Below are positions 53,280 to 62,698 of a stretch of DNA of 64,000 bases, piece after piece. The stretch comes from Eubacterium sp. CAG:248. Lineage in GTDB: Bacteria; Bacillota; Clostridia; Lachnospirales; Lachnospiraceae. The position numbers and the translations under genes were made by a program. The notes beneath the pieces were generated by a model. The model was not told the DNA's origin. It searched no databases and saw nothing but the letters and a program-made list of their open reading frames with translations. The stretch is from the NCBI GenBank assembly GCA_000436475.1, contig FR886218.1:1-64000 (forward strand), read 5' to 3'. Position 1 is the first letter of the stretch. Each line of letters opens with the position of its first letter.

Positions 53280-54239
53280 ATGAAACTTGAAGTAAGAAAT
53301 CTTACAAAGTCTTTTGAAGATAACCAGGTCTTACATGGCGTTTCTTTTGAAGTGGAAAGTGGCAGCGCACTTGGACTCTTAGGAAGAAATGGCGCTGGCA
53401 AGACAACTACCATAAGAATTATTATGGATGTTTTCAAAGCGGATTTGGGAGAGGTATATCTTGACGGAAAGCCTTTTAATCCTAAAAAGCATCTTATAGG
53501 ATATCTTCCTGAAGAACGCGGGTTATATCCTAAGAAAACAGTTCTTGAACAGATAGTATATCTTACAAGACTCAGAGGAATATCAAAGAAAGAGGCTGTG
53601 AACAATGCCAATAAGTGGTTAAAAAGACTTGAGATTGATGAATATACTAACAGAAAGTTAGAAACCTTATCAAAGGGCAATCAGCAGAAGGTGCAGCTTG
53701 CCTCAACACTTGCGTGTGAACCAGAGATAGTTATACTTGATGAGCCATTTAGTGGACTGGATCCTGTGAATTCAAAGATACTTCAGGAAGTTGTGACAGA
53801 AGTCATTAATGAGGGTAGAATAGTTATATTTTCAAGTCATCAGATGAGCTATGTTGAGGAGTTCTGCCGTGATATAGCAATAATAGATAAGGGAAATATA
53901 GCACTTTCTGGCAATCTTAAAGATATAAAAAAGAAATATGGTGAGAACCAGCTTGTTATATCAGATGTTAACAAAGATCTGGATACTTTGTCGGATATAG
54001 TAAAAGAAAAGCTTTCAGATATTATAGCTGAAACAGGAAGAACAAGAGAAGATATTATTATTAAAAATATAAGTGCTGCATCAAGGGCAGATATATTAAA
54101 GAGAATAGTTGATTGTGGTATAGATGTTGAACATTTTGAAACATATAAGCCATCACTTAATGATATATTTGTTTCACTTGTAGGGGATGAAGCAGACAAT
54201 GATAATAAAAAGAATAATATTGAAGGAGGTGCGCATTGA
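53280..54239 (+). CDS. ABC transporter ATP-binding protein (NatA/YhaQ-like)
   Basis: The 319-residue protein has Walker A GRNGAGKTTT, the Q-loop region YLPEERGLYPKK, a variant signature LSKGNQQKVQLA, Walker B VILDEPFSGLDP, and the H-loop IFSSHQM. A DUF4162-like C-terminal part follows. It overlaps the permease gene by one base. The pair resembles the NatAB/YhaQP exporters; sodium has been shown for B. subtilis NatAB, but the substrate here is not known. Confidence 0.88.
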   Translation: MKLEVRNLTKSFEDNQVLHGVSFEVESGSALGLLGRNGAGKTTTIRIIMDVFKADLGEVYLDGKPFNPKKHLIGYLPEERGLYPKKTVLEQIVYLTRLRGISKKEAVNNANKWLKRLEIDEYTNRKLETLSKGNQQKVQLASTLACEPEIVILDEPFSGLDPVNSKILQEVVTEVINEGRIVIFSSHQMSYVEEFCRDIAIIDKGNIALSGNLKDIKKKYGENQLVISDVNKDLDTLSDIVKEKLSDIIAETGRTREDIIIKNISAASRADILKRIVDCGIDVEHFETYKPSLNDIFVSLVGDEADNDNKKNNIEGGAH

Positions 54240-55516
54240 TGAAAAAGTTAGGTGTAGTTCTTCAATATGAGATTATGACTTATCTTAAGAATAAGTCATA
54301 TGTAATAAGTACAGTCATTATAGCTGTGATAGCTGCTGCCATTATGTTTGTGCCAAGATTTTTTGATATAAGTTCAATAACAGGTGTTGATAAAGGAACT
54401 GAGGAAAATACAGAAAACAATGCAGATGACAAATCAGATAATACAGATGAAGATAAGGATATAATGCTTATATATGATGAGTCGGGTGCATTGTCTGACA
54501 TACGTATGCTTCAGGCAGCCTTTGATGATATGAAAGTCGAAAAGGAAGTATCAGAGGCTGCATTAAAAGATAAGATATCCAGGGAAGAAGCAAAGAAAGG
54601 CTTTATAGTTCACAGCCTTACAGATTATGAGTACATTGTATATAATAAAAGTATGACAGATAGCACTAATATGCAGTTTGAACAGGTGCTTACAGCACTT
54701 AACCAGATGGTGTATTGTAGTACTAATAATCTTGATTATGAAGAGATAATGACAGCCTTTAATCCACAGATTAACAGTGAAACAGTTGTACTTGGCAAGG
54801 ATATGGGCGCTAATTATATGTATTGTTATATACTTATCATTATAATATTTATGATAATTATATTCTATGGGGTCATGGTTGCAACTTCGGTTACACAGGA
54901 AAAGTCAAACAGGACTATAGAAGTACTTGTAACAAGTGCAGATACTAAGATTCTGTTTTTTGGCAAGGTGCTTGCAGGAACTATAGCGGCACTGTGCCAG
55001 GCAGGCGTTCTTATGCTTGCTGTTGTTGGTGCATATAAGATTAACCAGAGTGTATGGGGTGGTATACTTGATATGCTTCTTGATATTCCTGCTGATGTGA
55101 TTGTTACATATGCGTTATTCGGACTTGGAGGAGTGCTTTTTTATACATTTATATATGGTGCATTTGGTGCACTTGTATCTAAGACAGAGGACCTTAATAA
55201 AAGTGTTGGAAGTATCCAGATGGTCATAATGGTTGTGTATTTTGTTACACTTTTACAGCTGGGCAATATTGATGGTACAGCTATGAAGGTGCTTTCATAC
55301 CTGCCATTCAGTTCATATAGTGCAATGTTTGCCCGTGTTGCCATGGGAAATGTGGCAGTGTGGGAGATTGTTGTTTCATTCATAATACTTGTTGGTGGTA
55401 TAATAGCTGTGGGCATAGCAGGCTCAGCTATCTATAGAATGGGAACACTTAGATATGGTAATCCGATTAAGATAACTACGGCAATAAAGAGCCTTTGTAA
55501 AAAGAAAAATAAATAA
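54239..55516 (+). CDS. ABC-2 type permease (NatB/YhaP-like)
   Basis: The 425-residue permease has one N-terminal span, a large outer loop (about 45-195) with an acidic Asp/Glu/Asn stretch, then five to six spans. The ABC-2 motif ATSVTQEKSNRTIEVL sits after the second span. AAGGAGG lies within the end of the ATPase gene, and the ATG at 54239 overlaps that gene's TGA. It forms the membrane part of the exporter. Confidence 0.88.
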   Translation: MKKLGVVLQYEIMTYLKNKSYVISTVIIAVIAAAIMFVPRFFDISSITGVDKGTEENTENNADDKSDNTDEDKDIMLIYDESGALSDIRMLQAAFDDMKVEKEVSEAALKDKISREEAKKGFIVHSLTDYEYIVYNKSMTDSTNMQFEQVLTALNQMVYCSTNNLDYEEIMTAFNPQINSETVVLGKDMGANYMYCYILIIIIFMIIIFYGVMVATSVTQEKSNRTIEVLVTSADTKILFFGKVLAGTIAALCQAGVLMLAVVGAYKINQSVWGGILDMLLDIPADVIVTYALFGLGGVLFYTFIYGAFGALVSKTEDLNKSVGSIQMVIMVVYFVTLLQLGNIDGTAMKVLSYLPFSSYSAMFARVAMGNVAVWEIVVSFIILVGGIIAVGIAGSAIYRMGTLRYGNPIKITTAIKSLCKKKNK

Positions 55517-55525
55517 GATTATGAT

Positions 55526-55560
55526 AAGACCGTTAGATAATATTAGTATCTAACGGTCTT
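55526..55560. terminator. Perfect 14-bp hairpin after the exporter operon
   Basis: AAGACCGTTAGATA (55526-55539) is exactly inverted at 55547-55560. The T-tract is poor (TCTTATGCTTAT), so termination is likely but not certain. Confidence 0.55.
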
Positions 55561-55626
55561 ATGCTTATAAAATGCTTAAAATTTCTATAATAAAAAAGTT
55601 AATAGCATGAACTAGACAAATGACGA

Positions 55627-56496
55627 TTATAATTTAACAGTTTCCCCACCTGGTATCTCAACAATATGATTGTTGTTTACAGCAACCCATACAGAACAAG
55701 CGCTAGGGTTGTATATGTATTCATTGTCAGCAAACATCTGAAGTCTGTCAAAGGCTTCATTATAATCGACAATTTCTATGTTGGTAGCATACCATATATC
55801 ATCGCGGTGTCCTATCATTTCAGAGAATTCTTCTATAACTGACCAGTTGTCATTTCTGTCGAATTCAAAGCTGTGACCCCATACATACATCATATAAAGA
55901 TACTGCTTTTTAGTAAGAGCCATAAAGCGTTTGCCGAATTCAACAAGGTTGTGGTTATGATGGCATGTAGGTACCCAGTTCATATAATCTGACGGCATGG
56001 AAAAACCATTTTCATCACCTAAGAGAATAGGCCCTTCACAGCAGTCTGCATATTCAATGGCTGATTTTACAGCAGCATATTGATCTGCAGCTGGTCTTAT
56101 ATATTTTATTCCCAGATCCGCAGCAATGGAAGTGATAAGCTTATTGCCTGCTCCATTAGGTAGAGCCATGCCACGTACGGGTCTTTTAATAATCTTTTCT
56201 ATAGCTGTTTTATCTTCAAGGATTTCTCTTGTGATTTCGTAGCTTCCACAACGGTTCATAGTTGGGTGCGTGCATGTATGAAGTGCAATTTCGTGGTTTT
56301 TATATAAAGAACTCCACTCATCTGAATCCAGTCGTATATCCATATCCGTAAGTTGAGAATTTACATTAAAGGTTGCACGGATTCCATTTTTATTGAATAT
56401 ATCTACCAGACGTCTGTCCTGTATTTTGCCATCATCGTAGCTTAAAGTAAGAACTTTGAATTTACCGCCTGGAAAACACTTATAAATTCTATTCAT
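55627..56496 (-). CDS. Polysaccharide deacetylase family protein (NodB domain)
   Basis: NodB-type enzymes remove N- or O-acetyl groups from glycans with a metal bound by Asp-His-His. The 289-residue product has TLSYDDGK (Asp pair, about 18-23) and HTCTHP (His-x3-His, about 70) in the expected order. There is no signal peptide, so it may act in the cytoplasm, or export is not obvious. The C-terminal 60 residues (PSACSVWVAVNNNHIVEIPGG) form an extra beta segment. I start at the ATG behind GGAG; an in-frame ATG lies at 56508. A structured insert lies just upstream. Confidence 0.82.
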   Translation of the reverse strand: MNRIYKCFPGGKFKVLTLSYDDGKIQDRRLVDIFNKNGIRATFNVNSQLTDMDIRLDSDEWSSLYKNHEIALHTCTHPTMNRCGSYEITREILEDKTAIEKIIKRPVRGMALPNGAGNKLITSIAADLGIKYIRPAADQYAAVKSAIEYADCCEGPILLGDENGFSMPSDYMNWVPTCHHNHNLVEFGKRFMALTKKQYLYMMYVWGHSFEFDRNDNWSVIEEFSEMIGHRDDIWYATNIEIVDYNEAFDRLQMFADNEYIYNPSACSVWVAVNNNHIVEIPGGETVKL

Positions 56497-56501
56497 AATA
56501 A

Positions 56502-56597
56502 TCTCCATTCTTGCGCTGCTTCTTTGCGCATCTCAAGTTTGTGCGAAGCACAAATCTTGCGTGTGAAAATCTTATTTTTCACACTATTCTCCATTCT
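56502..56597. repeat. 76-bp structured insert flanked by 10-bp direct repeats
   Basis: TCTCCATTCT occurs at 56502-56511 and again at 56588-56597. On the minus strand it reads AGAATGGAGA, the ribosome binding site region of the deacetylase gene. Between the copies lie GCGC/GCGC pairing (56513-56540 area), TTTGTGC-GAA-GCACAAA, and GTGTGAAAA/TTTTCACAC. The layout fits insertion of a small palindromic element with a 10-bp target duplication. Confidence 0.6.
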
Positions 56598-56622
56598 GGT
56601 ATAACTATAGCAAGTTATATCT

Positions 56623-56641
56623 ATGTGTAAAACTTACACAT
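56623..56641. promoter_or_regulatory. 19-bp palindrome upstream of the deacetylase gene
   Basis: ATGTGTAA-AAC-TTACACAT has perfect 8-bp arms around 3 nt. It lies in the deacetylase upstream region, close to a possible minus-strand -10 (TATAAC). It could be an operator for an unidentified regulator. Confidence 0.5.
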
Positions 56642-56677
56642 GCTTTTTAAGTATACAATAATTTGATTGTAATGTCA

Positions 56678-58057
56678 TCAGAATTGAATTAAAATACACA
56701 AAAAATACAAGAAATGTCGGATAATACGAGATACTTTACGAGCATAATTACATTTACTAATATCTTTATCACTTATTATGTTATATTGTTTAACAGCTTC
56801 ATTGTTTATAAATACAGTTACAGTGCCAATGACATCATTTTTTTTAACAGGAGCCATAATACTGTCAGGTATATTGTATTCTATTTTAACTTCATCATCA
56901 GATTTAACATATGCACTATATTTTTTATCTATAACAACATTGATATCATCTGATGTGCCATTAGTTACTTTTACATTAAAGGTTTTTATATTGTCAAGAA
57001 GCACCTGTTTTTCAAAGTTGTTTCTTGCATAATCAAGCAGTACTTTGGAATCAGTCCATTTATAAGACTTGTTATTTGGCCATCCGCATGCAAGAAGTGC
57101 TACTATAAATGTTTTATTTTCATCTTTGTAGGCACATACATAACAATATCCTGCATCTGCAGTAAAGCCGGTTTTTCCTGATATTATATTATCATACATG
57201 GATAAGAATGCATTTGCATTAGTAACAGAATATCTTTTACCATCAAGATTGCTAAAGCTGTAGGAACTGCTTTTTGTTATTTCTATAAAATCAGGATTTT
57301 TGATACAGTATGACATCATGACAGAAAGATCATAGGCAGTTGTCTGGTGTATACCATTCTCATCTGAAGCATCAAGACCATTAGGAGTCACAAAATGTGT
57401 GTTAGTACAACCCGCCTCTAAAGCTTTTTTATTCATAAGATCAGTAAATATCCTTACAAGAACCTTACTTTGCTCTTTACTGATATTTTTTAAAAATGAA
57501 GAATTATTACTATAATCAGGTATAAAAGATATATCATATATCAATTCATTCCTTTCTTTATCTGAAAGATTACATATGTAGTAGTAAGCTGCATTTTCAG
57601 CAATAATAACTGCGGTATCATTATGTGATCTTAACATCAGTGAAAAATACAGGTCTTTTATTGTAAATTGTTCACCATTTATTGCGTTTAATTGTACATC
57701 TGGCATAGATGCGGCATATGCAGAGGTTGTTGCTATATAGTCATCGGCACATATGCCAAGAGCTGTAATAAGGGTGATGATTTTGGTTGTGCTTGCATTG
57801 GGTGCTTTAATATCAGCTCCTTTACCGTAAAGCAGACGGTTATTGTCAGCATCAATAAGTGCTGCATAACGTGCATGTAAAGATATATTGTTTTTAGGAC
57901 TGCTGCTGGCTGCATGCTGTGTTTTACTTACAGCAGTAATCTTATGTGGAGCAGGGCTTAAACAGGAAAAGTAAACAGGCGATATTAAAAAGAATATATA
58001 TTCAAAAAGTATAACAATAAATGTTAGCGATGATAGAATATATTTTAAAGGTTTCAA
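56678..58057 (-). CDS. D-alanyl-D-alanine carboxypeptidase (DacF-like, peptidase S11)
   Basis: These low-molecular-weight penicillin-binding proteins trim the last D-Ala from peptidoglycan stems. The 459-residue protein has an N-terminal hydrophobic signal or anchor (about 5-35), the SxxK motif STTK (89-92), the SxN motif SHN (144-146), and KTG in SGKTGFT. A C-terminal beta domain and a final hydrophobic helix (FLYFLCILIQF) follow. The start is a TTG with GGAGG 6 nt before it. It resembles DacF, whose Bacillus gene is forespore-specific, but sequence alone does not prove a sporulation role. Confidence 0.88.
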   Translation of the reverse strand: MKPLKYILSSLTFIVILFEYIFFLISPVYFSCLSPAPHKITAVSKTQHAASSSPKNNISLHARYAALIDADNNRLLYGKGADIKAPNASTTKIITLITALGICADDYIATTSAYAASMPDVQLNAINGEQFTIKDLYFSLMLRSHNDTAVIIAENAAYYYICNLSDKERNELIYDISFIPDYSNNSSFLKNISKEQSKVLVRIFTDLMNKKALEAGCTNTHFVTPNGLDASDENGIHQTTAYDLSVMMSYCIKNPDFIEITKSSSYSFSNLDGKRYSVTNANAFLSMYDNIISGKTGFTADAGYCYVCAYKDENKTFIVALLACGWPNNKSYKWTDSKVLLDYARNNFEKQVLLDNIKTFNVKVTNGTSDDINVVIDKKYSAYVKSDDEVKIEYNIPDSIMAPVKKNDVIGTVTVFINNEAVKQYNIISDKDISKCNYARKVSRIIRHFLYFLCILIQF

Positions 58058-58118
58058 GCCAGACCTCCATATATGAAATTTTAAATATATTTAGCTTTTA
58101 AATATATATACATTTGTT

Positions 58119-58147
58119 TTGCTATTATGATAAAATTATAGTAAAAT
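58119..58147 (+). promoter_or_regulatory. Putative sigma-A promoter of the second ABC operon
   Basis: TTGCTA (58119-58124), a 17-nt spacer and TAAAAT (58142-58147) lead to a transcript with a leader of about 105 nt. Confidence 0.4.
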
Positions 58148-58259
58148 GTAAGGGATAAAAGGGTATTTATATCTTATGGATATCAATATTTTACAAATAT
58201 CCAATAGTGACTGCAGTGTTATGCAGCAATCAGTAAATATCGGTCATGAAGAGGTGCAT

Positions 58260-58961
58260 ATGAGTTATATAGAATTTGAAAACGTAAAGAAAATATACAA
58301 AATGGGTGACGTTAAGATTAAAGCACTTAATGGAGCAGACTTTAGTATAGAGAAAGGAGAGTTTGCTGTTATTGCAGGTGCAAGTGGTGCAGGTAAAAGT
58401 ACAATACTTAATCTTATGGGTGGGATGGATACAGCCACTACAGGTAAAATAATAGTAGATAAAGAAAATGTTTCTAAATTTAGTGCTAAAAAGCTTACTA
58501 CATACAGAAGATATGATATAGGCTTTGTGTTCCAGTTTTATAATCTTGTACAAAATCTTACAGTCAAGGAGAATGTTGAACTTGCAACACAGATATGTAA
58601 GAATCCGCTTGATATAGATGAGGTTATAGAGGCGGTAGGACTTAAAGACAGAAGCTCTAATTTTCCATCCCAGTTGTCGGGTGGTGAACAGCAGAGAGTT
58701 GCCATTGCAAGGGCACTGGCAAAGAATCCGAAACTGCTTTTATGCGATGAACCAACAGGAGCACTTGATTATAATACTGGGAAGCAGATATTGAAGCTTT
58801 TACAGGATACATGCAGAAAACGTGGTGTTACAGTAGTGGTGATAACACATAATCTTGCACTTACAGCGATGGGAGATAAGGTTATAAAAGTTAAAAATGG
58901 TATAGTTGACAGTGTAACTGTGAATGAGAATCCACTTCCGGTAGAGCAGATAGAGTGGTAA
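58260..58961 (+). CDS. ABC transporter ATP-binding protein (MacB/LolD type)
   Basis: The 233-residue protein has Walker [10 protein letters not shown], the LolD/MacB Q-loop context [11 protein letters not shown], signature [15 protein letters not shown], Walker [13 protein letters not shown] and the H-loop VVITHN. The frame opens at 58176, but the ATG at 58260 has GAGG upstream and begins with the family start ([13 protein letters not shown]). It pairs with the FtsX-type permease 62 nt downstream. Confidence 0.9.
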   Translation: MSYIEFENVKKIYKMGDVKIKALNGADFSIEKGEFAVIAGASGAGKSTILNLMGGMDTATTGKIIVDKENVSKFSAKKLTTYRRYDIGFVFQFYNLVQNLTVKENVELATQICKNPLDIDEVIEAVGLKDRSSNFPSQLSGGEQQRVAIARALAKNPKLLLCDEPTGALDYNTGKQILKLLQDTCRKRGVTVVVITHNLALTAMGDKVIKVKNGIVDSVTVNENPLPVEQIEW

Positions 58962-59023
58962 TGAAATATTAATTATGAATATAAACACAAAGTTTGCATG
59001 TTACGGAAAGGTAGTTTTATAAG

Positions 59024-61732
59024 ATGAGAAAGGCAGTATTTAAAGATTTTATAAGAAACATAAAAGGATCGCTTGGGAGATTCTTTGCTATTATGGCTAT
59101 AGTAGCGATAGGTGTAGCTTTTTTTGCAGGAGTAACTGCATCATCAGGAGATATGAAGCATTCATCGGATTCGTATTATGATGAGTATAATATGAATGAT
59201 ATAAGGATATTGTCATCAATAGGATTTACTTCACAGGATATAGAGGCAGTCAGTAAGATTTCAGGAGTAAAGGCTGTATACAAAACTAATACGCAGGATG
59301 TACTCGTTGATTATGATGGCAGAGAGAATGTTGCACATATATCAGGTATTCCGGTTGGAAAAGCATCGGATGATGACAGCTATATTAACCAGCTTAGGAT
59401 AAAAGAAGGACGTCTCCCACAAAATGATAAGGAATGTGTTGTTAAGTATGAAGATACACGTAAGTCTATGCAGGTTGGCGATGTTATCAGTTTTAAGTCG
59501 GGAACAGAGGATGATATCAATGACACATTTAAGGATACAGAGTATACAGTAGTTGGTATAGTGTATACACCATGTTATGTATCATATGATTTAGGTTCGT
59601 CTGGCATAGGTAACGGTCATATTAATTATTGTATATATGTAGGTGATGATGAATTCAAAAACAACTACTATACGGAATGTTATGCGGTTATAGATGGCGC
59701 AAAGGATATGGATACTTACTCAGATGAGTATAAGAAGCTGATTGATAAGTATGCAGATGATATAAAGGCTATATCAAAAGAAAGGCTTGACATAAGAAAG
59801 CAGACAGTTATAGATGAGTATACAAGGGCAAAGGCAGACAAGAAGGAAGAACTGTTAGAAACGATTAAGAAAAATGTAGAGGATTCTATTACAGAACAAT
59901 ATCAGGCTTATTATCCTGGTATGGATGTATCCTCAATGATAGCACCTTACGTTAAGACAGCATATGAAAAGGCAGTAGCACAATTTGATTTTGATGCAGT
60001 TAATGCAGAATATGATAAGAAAATGAATGAAACACTTGCAGATAGTGATTCATGGGAATGGTATGTACTTACAAGGGAATCGTCATATTCATTCAGGGAT
60101 TATGAATCAAGTGCAAACAGAATGAAGGCTATAGCAACTGTTTTTCCGTTGTTCTTCATAATAGTAGCTGGTCTTGTGTGTCTTACAACTATGACACGTA
60201 TGGTAGAAGAAGAAAGAGGACTTATAGGAACATATAAGGCACTTGGATATGGAAAAGCAACGATTGCACTTAAGTATGTGATATATGCATTTCTTGCTTC
60301 ATTAACAGGTGCAGTTATAGGCTGTGCAGCAGGTCTTAGATTATTTCCATACATTATATATGAATCATGGAATATTATATATCAGATGCCTGCTATAAAG
60401 TATGCAAGTCATACGATACTATCTGTTGTAGCAGTAGCAAGTCTTATTCTTGTGACTCTTATAGCAACATTATATTCATGCTATAACGAATTATCTGAGG
60501 TTCCATCGGCACTCATGAGACCAAAGGCACCAAAGAATGGCAAAAAGATTCTTCTTGAGCATACATTTATATGGAAGCATTTATCTTTTACGAAAAAGGT
60601 TACCATGAGAAATATATTTCTGTACAAGAAGCGTTTCTTTATGACAGTTATAGGAATAGCTGGATGTGGTGCACTTATAACGGCAGGTTTTGGTATAAAA
60701 GACAGTGTGCAAAGTATTATTGATAATCAGTATGGACAGATAATACATTACGATAATATACTTGTATTTAATAAAAATGCAGATAGTGATGCCAAAAATA
60801 ATTTATCTGATAAGATTTCATCAGATGAGTATTATAAGTCCTCACTTATGGATTATGCCTATACGGCAGAGGTTAAAATACCAGGAAGTGCAGATGATTA
60901 TAGTACGGAGATAACAGTTGTAAACGATACATCAGCGTATATGGATTATGTTACCTTCAGGACAAGAAGAAGTAAGAAAACTATAGAGCTTGATGATTCA
61001 GGAGTTATAATAAGTGAGAAGCTTGCTAAAGACCTGAATGTTAAAGAAGGAGATAACGTTCTTATACATGATGAAGATAATAAGCAGGCAACGGTGAAGG
61101 TATCAGGTGTTATGGAAATGTATATAAATAACTATATTTTTATGACGTCTGAGTACTACAGCCAGGTGTTTGGATATACACCGGATAATAACAGGATACT
61201 TGGAATATTAACTTCTGACGGAGATGATATACAGTCGGTTATAGGAGACAGATATCTAACAGATAATAACGTGAAATCACTTACGTTTGTTAAAGCTAAT
61301 ATAACGAGATTTGAGAATATGATACAATCACTTGATCTTGTAACATGGGTTTTAATAATATCAGCCGGAATGCTTGCATTTGTAGTTTTATATAATCTTA
61401 CAAATGTTAATATATCAGAGCGTATACGAGAAATTGCGACTATTAAAGTCCTTGGCTTCTATGACAGAGAGGTTGGGGAGTATGTTTACAGAGAGAATAT
61501 AATTCTTACACTTATTGGAGGAGTTTTTGGACTTCTTCTTGGAATGGCACTGCATGCTTATATTATGACAACTATTGAACTTGATGGTGTTATGTTTGGA
61601 ACTAAGATTAATATAAGTTCATTTTTAATATCGTATGGAATAACTATATTGTTCTCATTACTTATTAATATTTTTATGTATCCATCACTTAAGAAAATAC
61701 CTATGGTAGAATCACTTAAATCAGTTGAATGA
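59024..61732 (+). CDS. FtsX/MacB-family ABC transporter permease
   Basis: The 902-residue protein has the duplicated FtsX architecture: an N-terminal span (about 20-42), a large outer domain with a helical hairpin rich in Lys/Asp (about 225-345), three spans (about 370-500), another span near 540, a second outer domain, and three final spans (about 765-895). Such type VII ABC systems do mechanical work on the envelope or move lipoproteins or peptides. No two-component system or substrate gene lies nearby, so its role is open. Confidence 0.85.
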   Translation: MRKAVFKDFIRNIKGSLGRFFAIMAIVAIGVAFFAGVTASSGDMKHSSDSYYDEYNMNDIRILSSIGFTSQDIEAVSKISGVKAVYKTNTQDVLVDYDGRENVAHISGIPVGKASDDDSYINQLRIKEGRLPQNDKECVVKYEDTRKSMQVGDVISFKSGTEDDINDTFKDTEYTVVGIVYTPCYVSYDLGSSGIGNGHINYCIYVGDDEFKNNYYTECYAVIDGAKDMDTYSDEYKKLIDKYADDIKAISKERLDIRKQTVIDEYTRAKADKKEELLETIKKNVEDSITEQYQAYYPGMDVSSMIAPYVKTAYEKAVAQFDFDAVNAEYDKKMNETLADSDSWEWYVLTRESSYSFRDYESSANRMKAIATVFPLFFIIVAGLVCLTTMTRMVEEERGLIGTYKALGYGKATIALKYVIYAFLASLTGAVIGCAAGLRLFPYIIYESWNIIYQMPAIKYASHTILSVVAVASLILVTLIATLYSCYNELSEVPSALMRPKAPKNGKKILLEHTFIWKHLSFTKKVTMRNIFLYKKRFFMTVIGIAGCGALITAGFGIKDSVQSIIDNQYGQIIHYDNILVFNKNADSDAKNNLSDKISSDEYYKSSLMDYAYTAEVKIPGSADDYSTEITVVNDTSAYMDYVTFRTRRSKKTIELDDSGVIISEKLAKDLNVKEGDNVLIHDEDNKQATVKVSGVMEMYINNYIFMTSEYYSQVFGYTPDNNRILGILTSDGDDIQSVIGDRYLTDNNVKSLTFVKANITRFENMIQSLDLVTWVLIISAGMLAFVVLYNLTNVNISERIREIATIKVLGFYDREVGEYVYRENIILTLIGGVFGLLLGMALHAYIMTTIELDGVMFGTKINISSFLISYGITILFSLLINIFMYPSLKKIPMVESLKSVE

Positions 61733-61741
61733 TCATGATAT

Positions 61742-61770
61742 GAATAATCAGAAGACAACCTTCATATACT
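61742..61770 (+). promoter_or_regulatory. Sigma-E-like promoter of the spoIIIA operon
   Basis: GAATAAT (61742-61748), a 14-nt spacer and CATATACT (61763-61770) match the sigma-E form (KMATATT, 14 nt, CATACAMT) at 6 of 7 and 7 of 8 positions. Known spoIIIA operons are sigma-E controlled. The -10 box lies within the 5' arm of the hairpin at 61757-61793, and transcription would begin in or just past its loop. Confidence 0.65.
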
Positions 61771-61801
61771 GTGAAAAACAGTATATGGAGGTTGTTTTTT
61801 T
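61757..61801 (+). terminator. Terminator hairpin overlapping the spoIIIAA promoter and ribosome binding site
   Basis: AACCTTCATATACTG (61757-61771) pairs with CAGTATATGGAGGTT (61779-61793) with one wobble, around a 7-nt loop, and a T-tract runs to the spoIIIAA ATG at 61802. The 3' arm contains GGAGG (61787-61791), the only ribosome binding site of spoIIIAA. Confidence 0.75.
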
Positions 61802-62698
61802 ATGGGTGATATAAGTCAGATAATAAGAATCCTCCCAAAAGATCTGGTATTGGGACTTGATCTAAACAGGCTGAGGTTTGATAAGATTAACGAAATAAGA
61901 ATAAGGGTGGGACGTTACATAGCTCTTATATATGATAATAAAGAGGTGATAAGCAGAATAAAAGCCAGTAAAGAACATATAAGAAAAATAATCGAACTAG
62001 CTGCTGATTATTCTGTATATGCATATGAACAAAGCTTCAGACAGGGCTATATTACAATAGAAGGTGGACATAGAATAGGAATAGCAGGACATGCAATAGT
62101 AGAAAACAATAATATAAGAAATTTTAATTATATAACATTTCTGTGTATAAGAGTTGCACATCAGGTGCCAGGCTGCAGTGACAAGGTTATGGATTTTATA
62201 TATGCAGGAGGATTGGAAAACACACTTATAATATCACCTCCAGGATGCGGTAAGACAACATTGCTACGTGATGTTGTACGTAATATATCTGACAATGCAG
62301 AATTATCCATGAATATAAGTCTTATTGATGAAAGACAGGAGATAGCTGGCTGCTTTATGGGAGAGCCACAGAATGATATAGGCACAAGAACAGATGTTTT
62401 TGATGGATGCCCCAAAGATTCAGGCATGCTTATGGCTATACGTGCCATGTCTCCGGAAATGATAGCTGTTGATGAAATAGGCAGTAAATATGATGCCCAG
62501 GCTATCAGATATTGTATCGCATGTGGCTGCATAATAATAGGAACTGTACACGGATATTCAATAGAAGATGTCCTTAATAAGCCTTATGTAAGGGAGCTTA
62601 TAGGAAAAGATGGTTTTAATAAAATAATAATAATGTCCAAAAGGCATGGAAAGGGGACAATAGAGAAATGTATAAACTATCGGGAGCAGTGCTTATAA
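61802..62698 (+). CDS. spoIIIAA: Stage III sporulation protein AA
   Basis: SpoIIIAA is the secretion-type ATPase of the SpoIIIA-SpoIIQ channel between mother cell and forespore. The 298-residue protein has an N-terminal domain with EQSFRQGYITIEGGHRIG in part, Walker A SPPGCGKTTLL (about 145-155), Walker B-like MIAVDEIG, and the IDERQE motif. It overlaps spoIIIAB by 31 nt. Its ribosome binding site is in the hairpin described above. Confidence 0.94.
   Translation: MGDISQIIRILPKDLVLGLDLNRLRFDKINEIRIRVGRYIALIYDNKEVISRIKASKEHIRKIIELAADYSVYAYEQSFRQGYITIEGGHRIGIAGHAIVENNNIRNFNYITFLCIRVAHQVPGCSDKVMDFIYAGGLENTLIISPPGCGKTTLLRDVVRNISDNAELSMNISLIDERQEIAGCFMGEPQNDIGTRTDVFDGCPKDSGMLMAIRAMSPEMIAVDEIGSKYDAQAIRYCIACGCIIIGTVHGYSIEDVLNKPYVRELIGKDGFNKIIIMSKRHGKGTIEKCINYREQCL

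Noticed and set aside
53228..53680. 150-codon minus-strand frame at the start of the exporter ATPase gene
   Set aside because: It is antisense to Walker A and conserved ATPase sequence, so it is a shadow.
53280..55516. Calling the exporter a sodium pump (NatAB)
   Set aside because: Similarity is at family level only; nothing in the sequence fixes the substrate.
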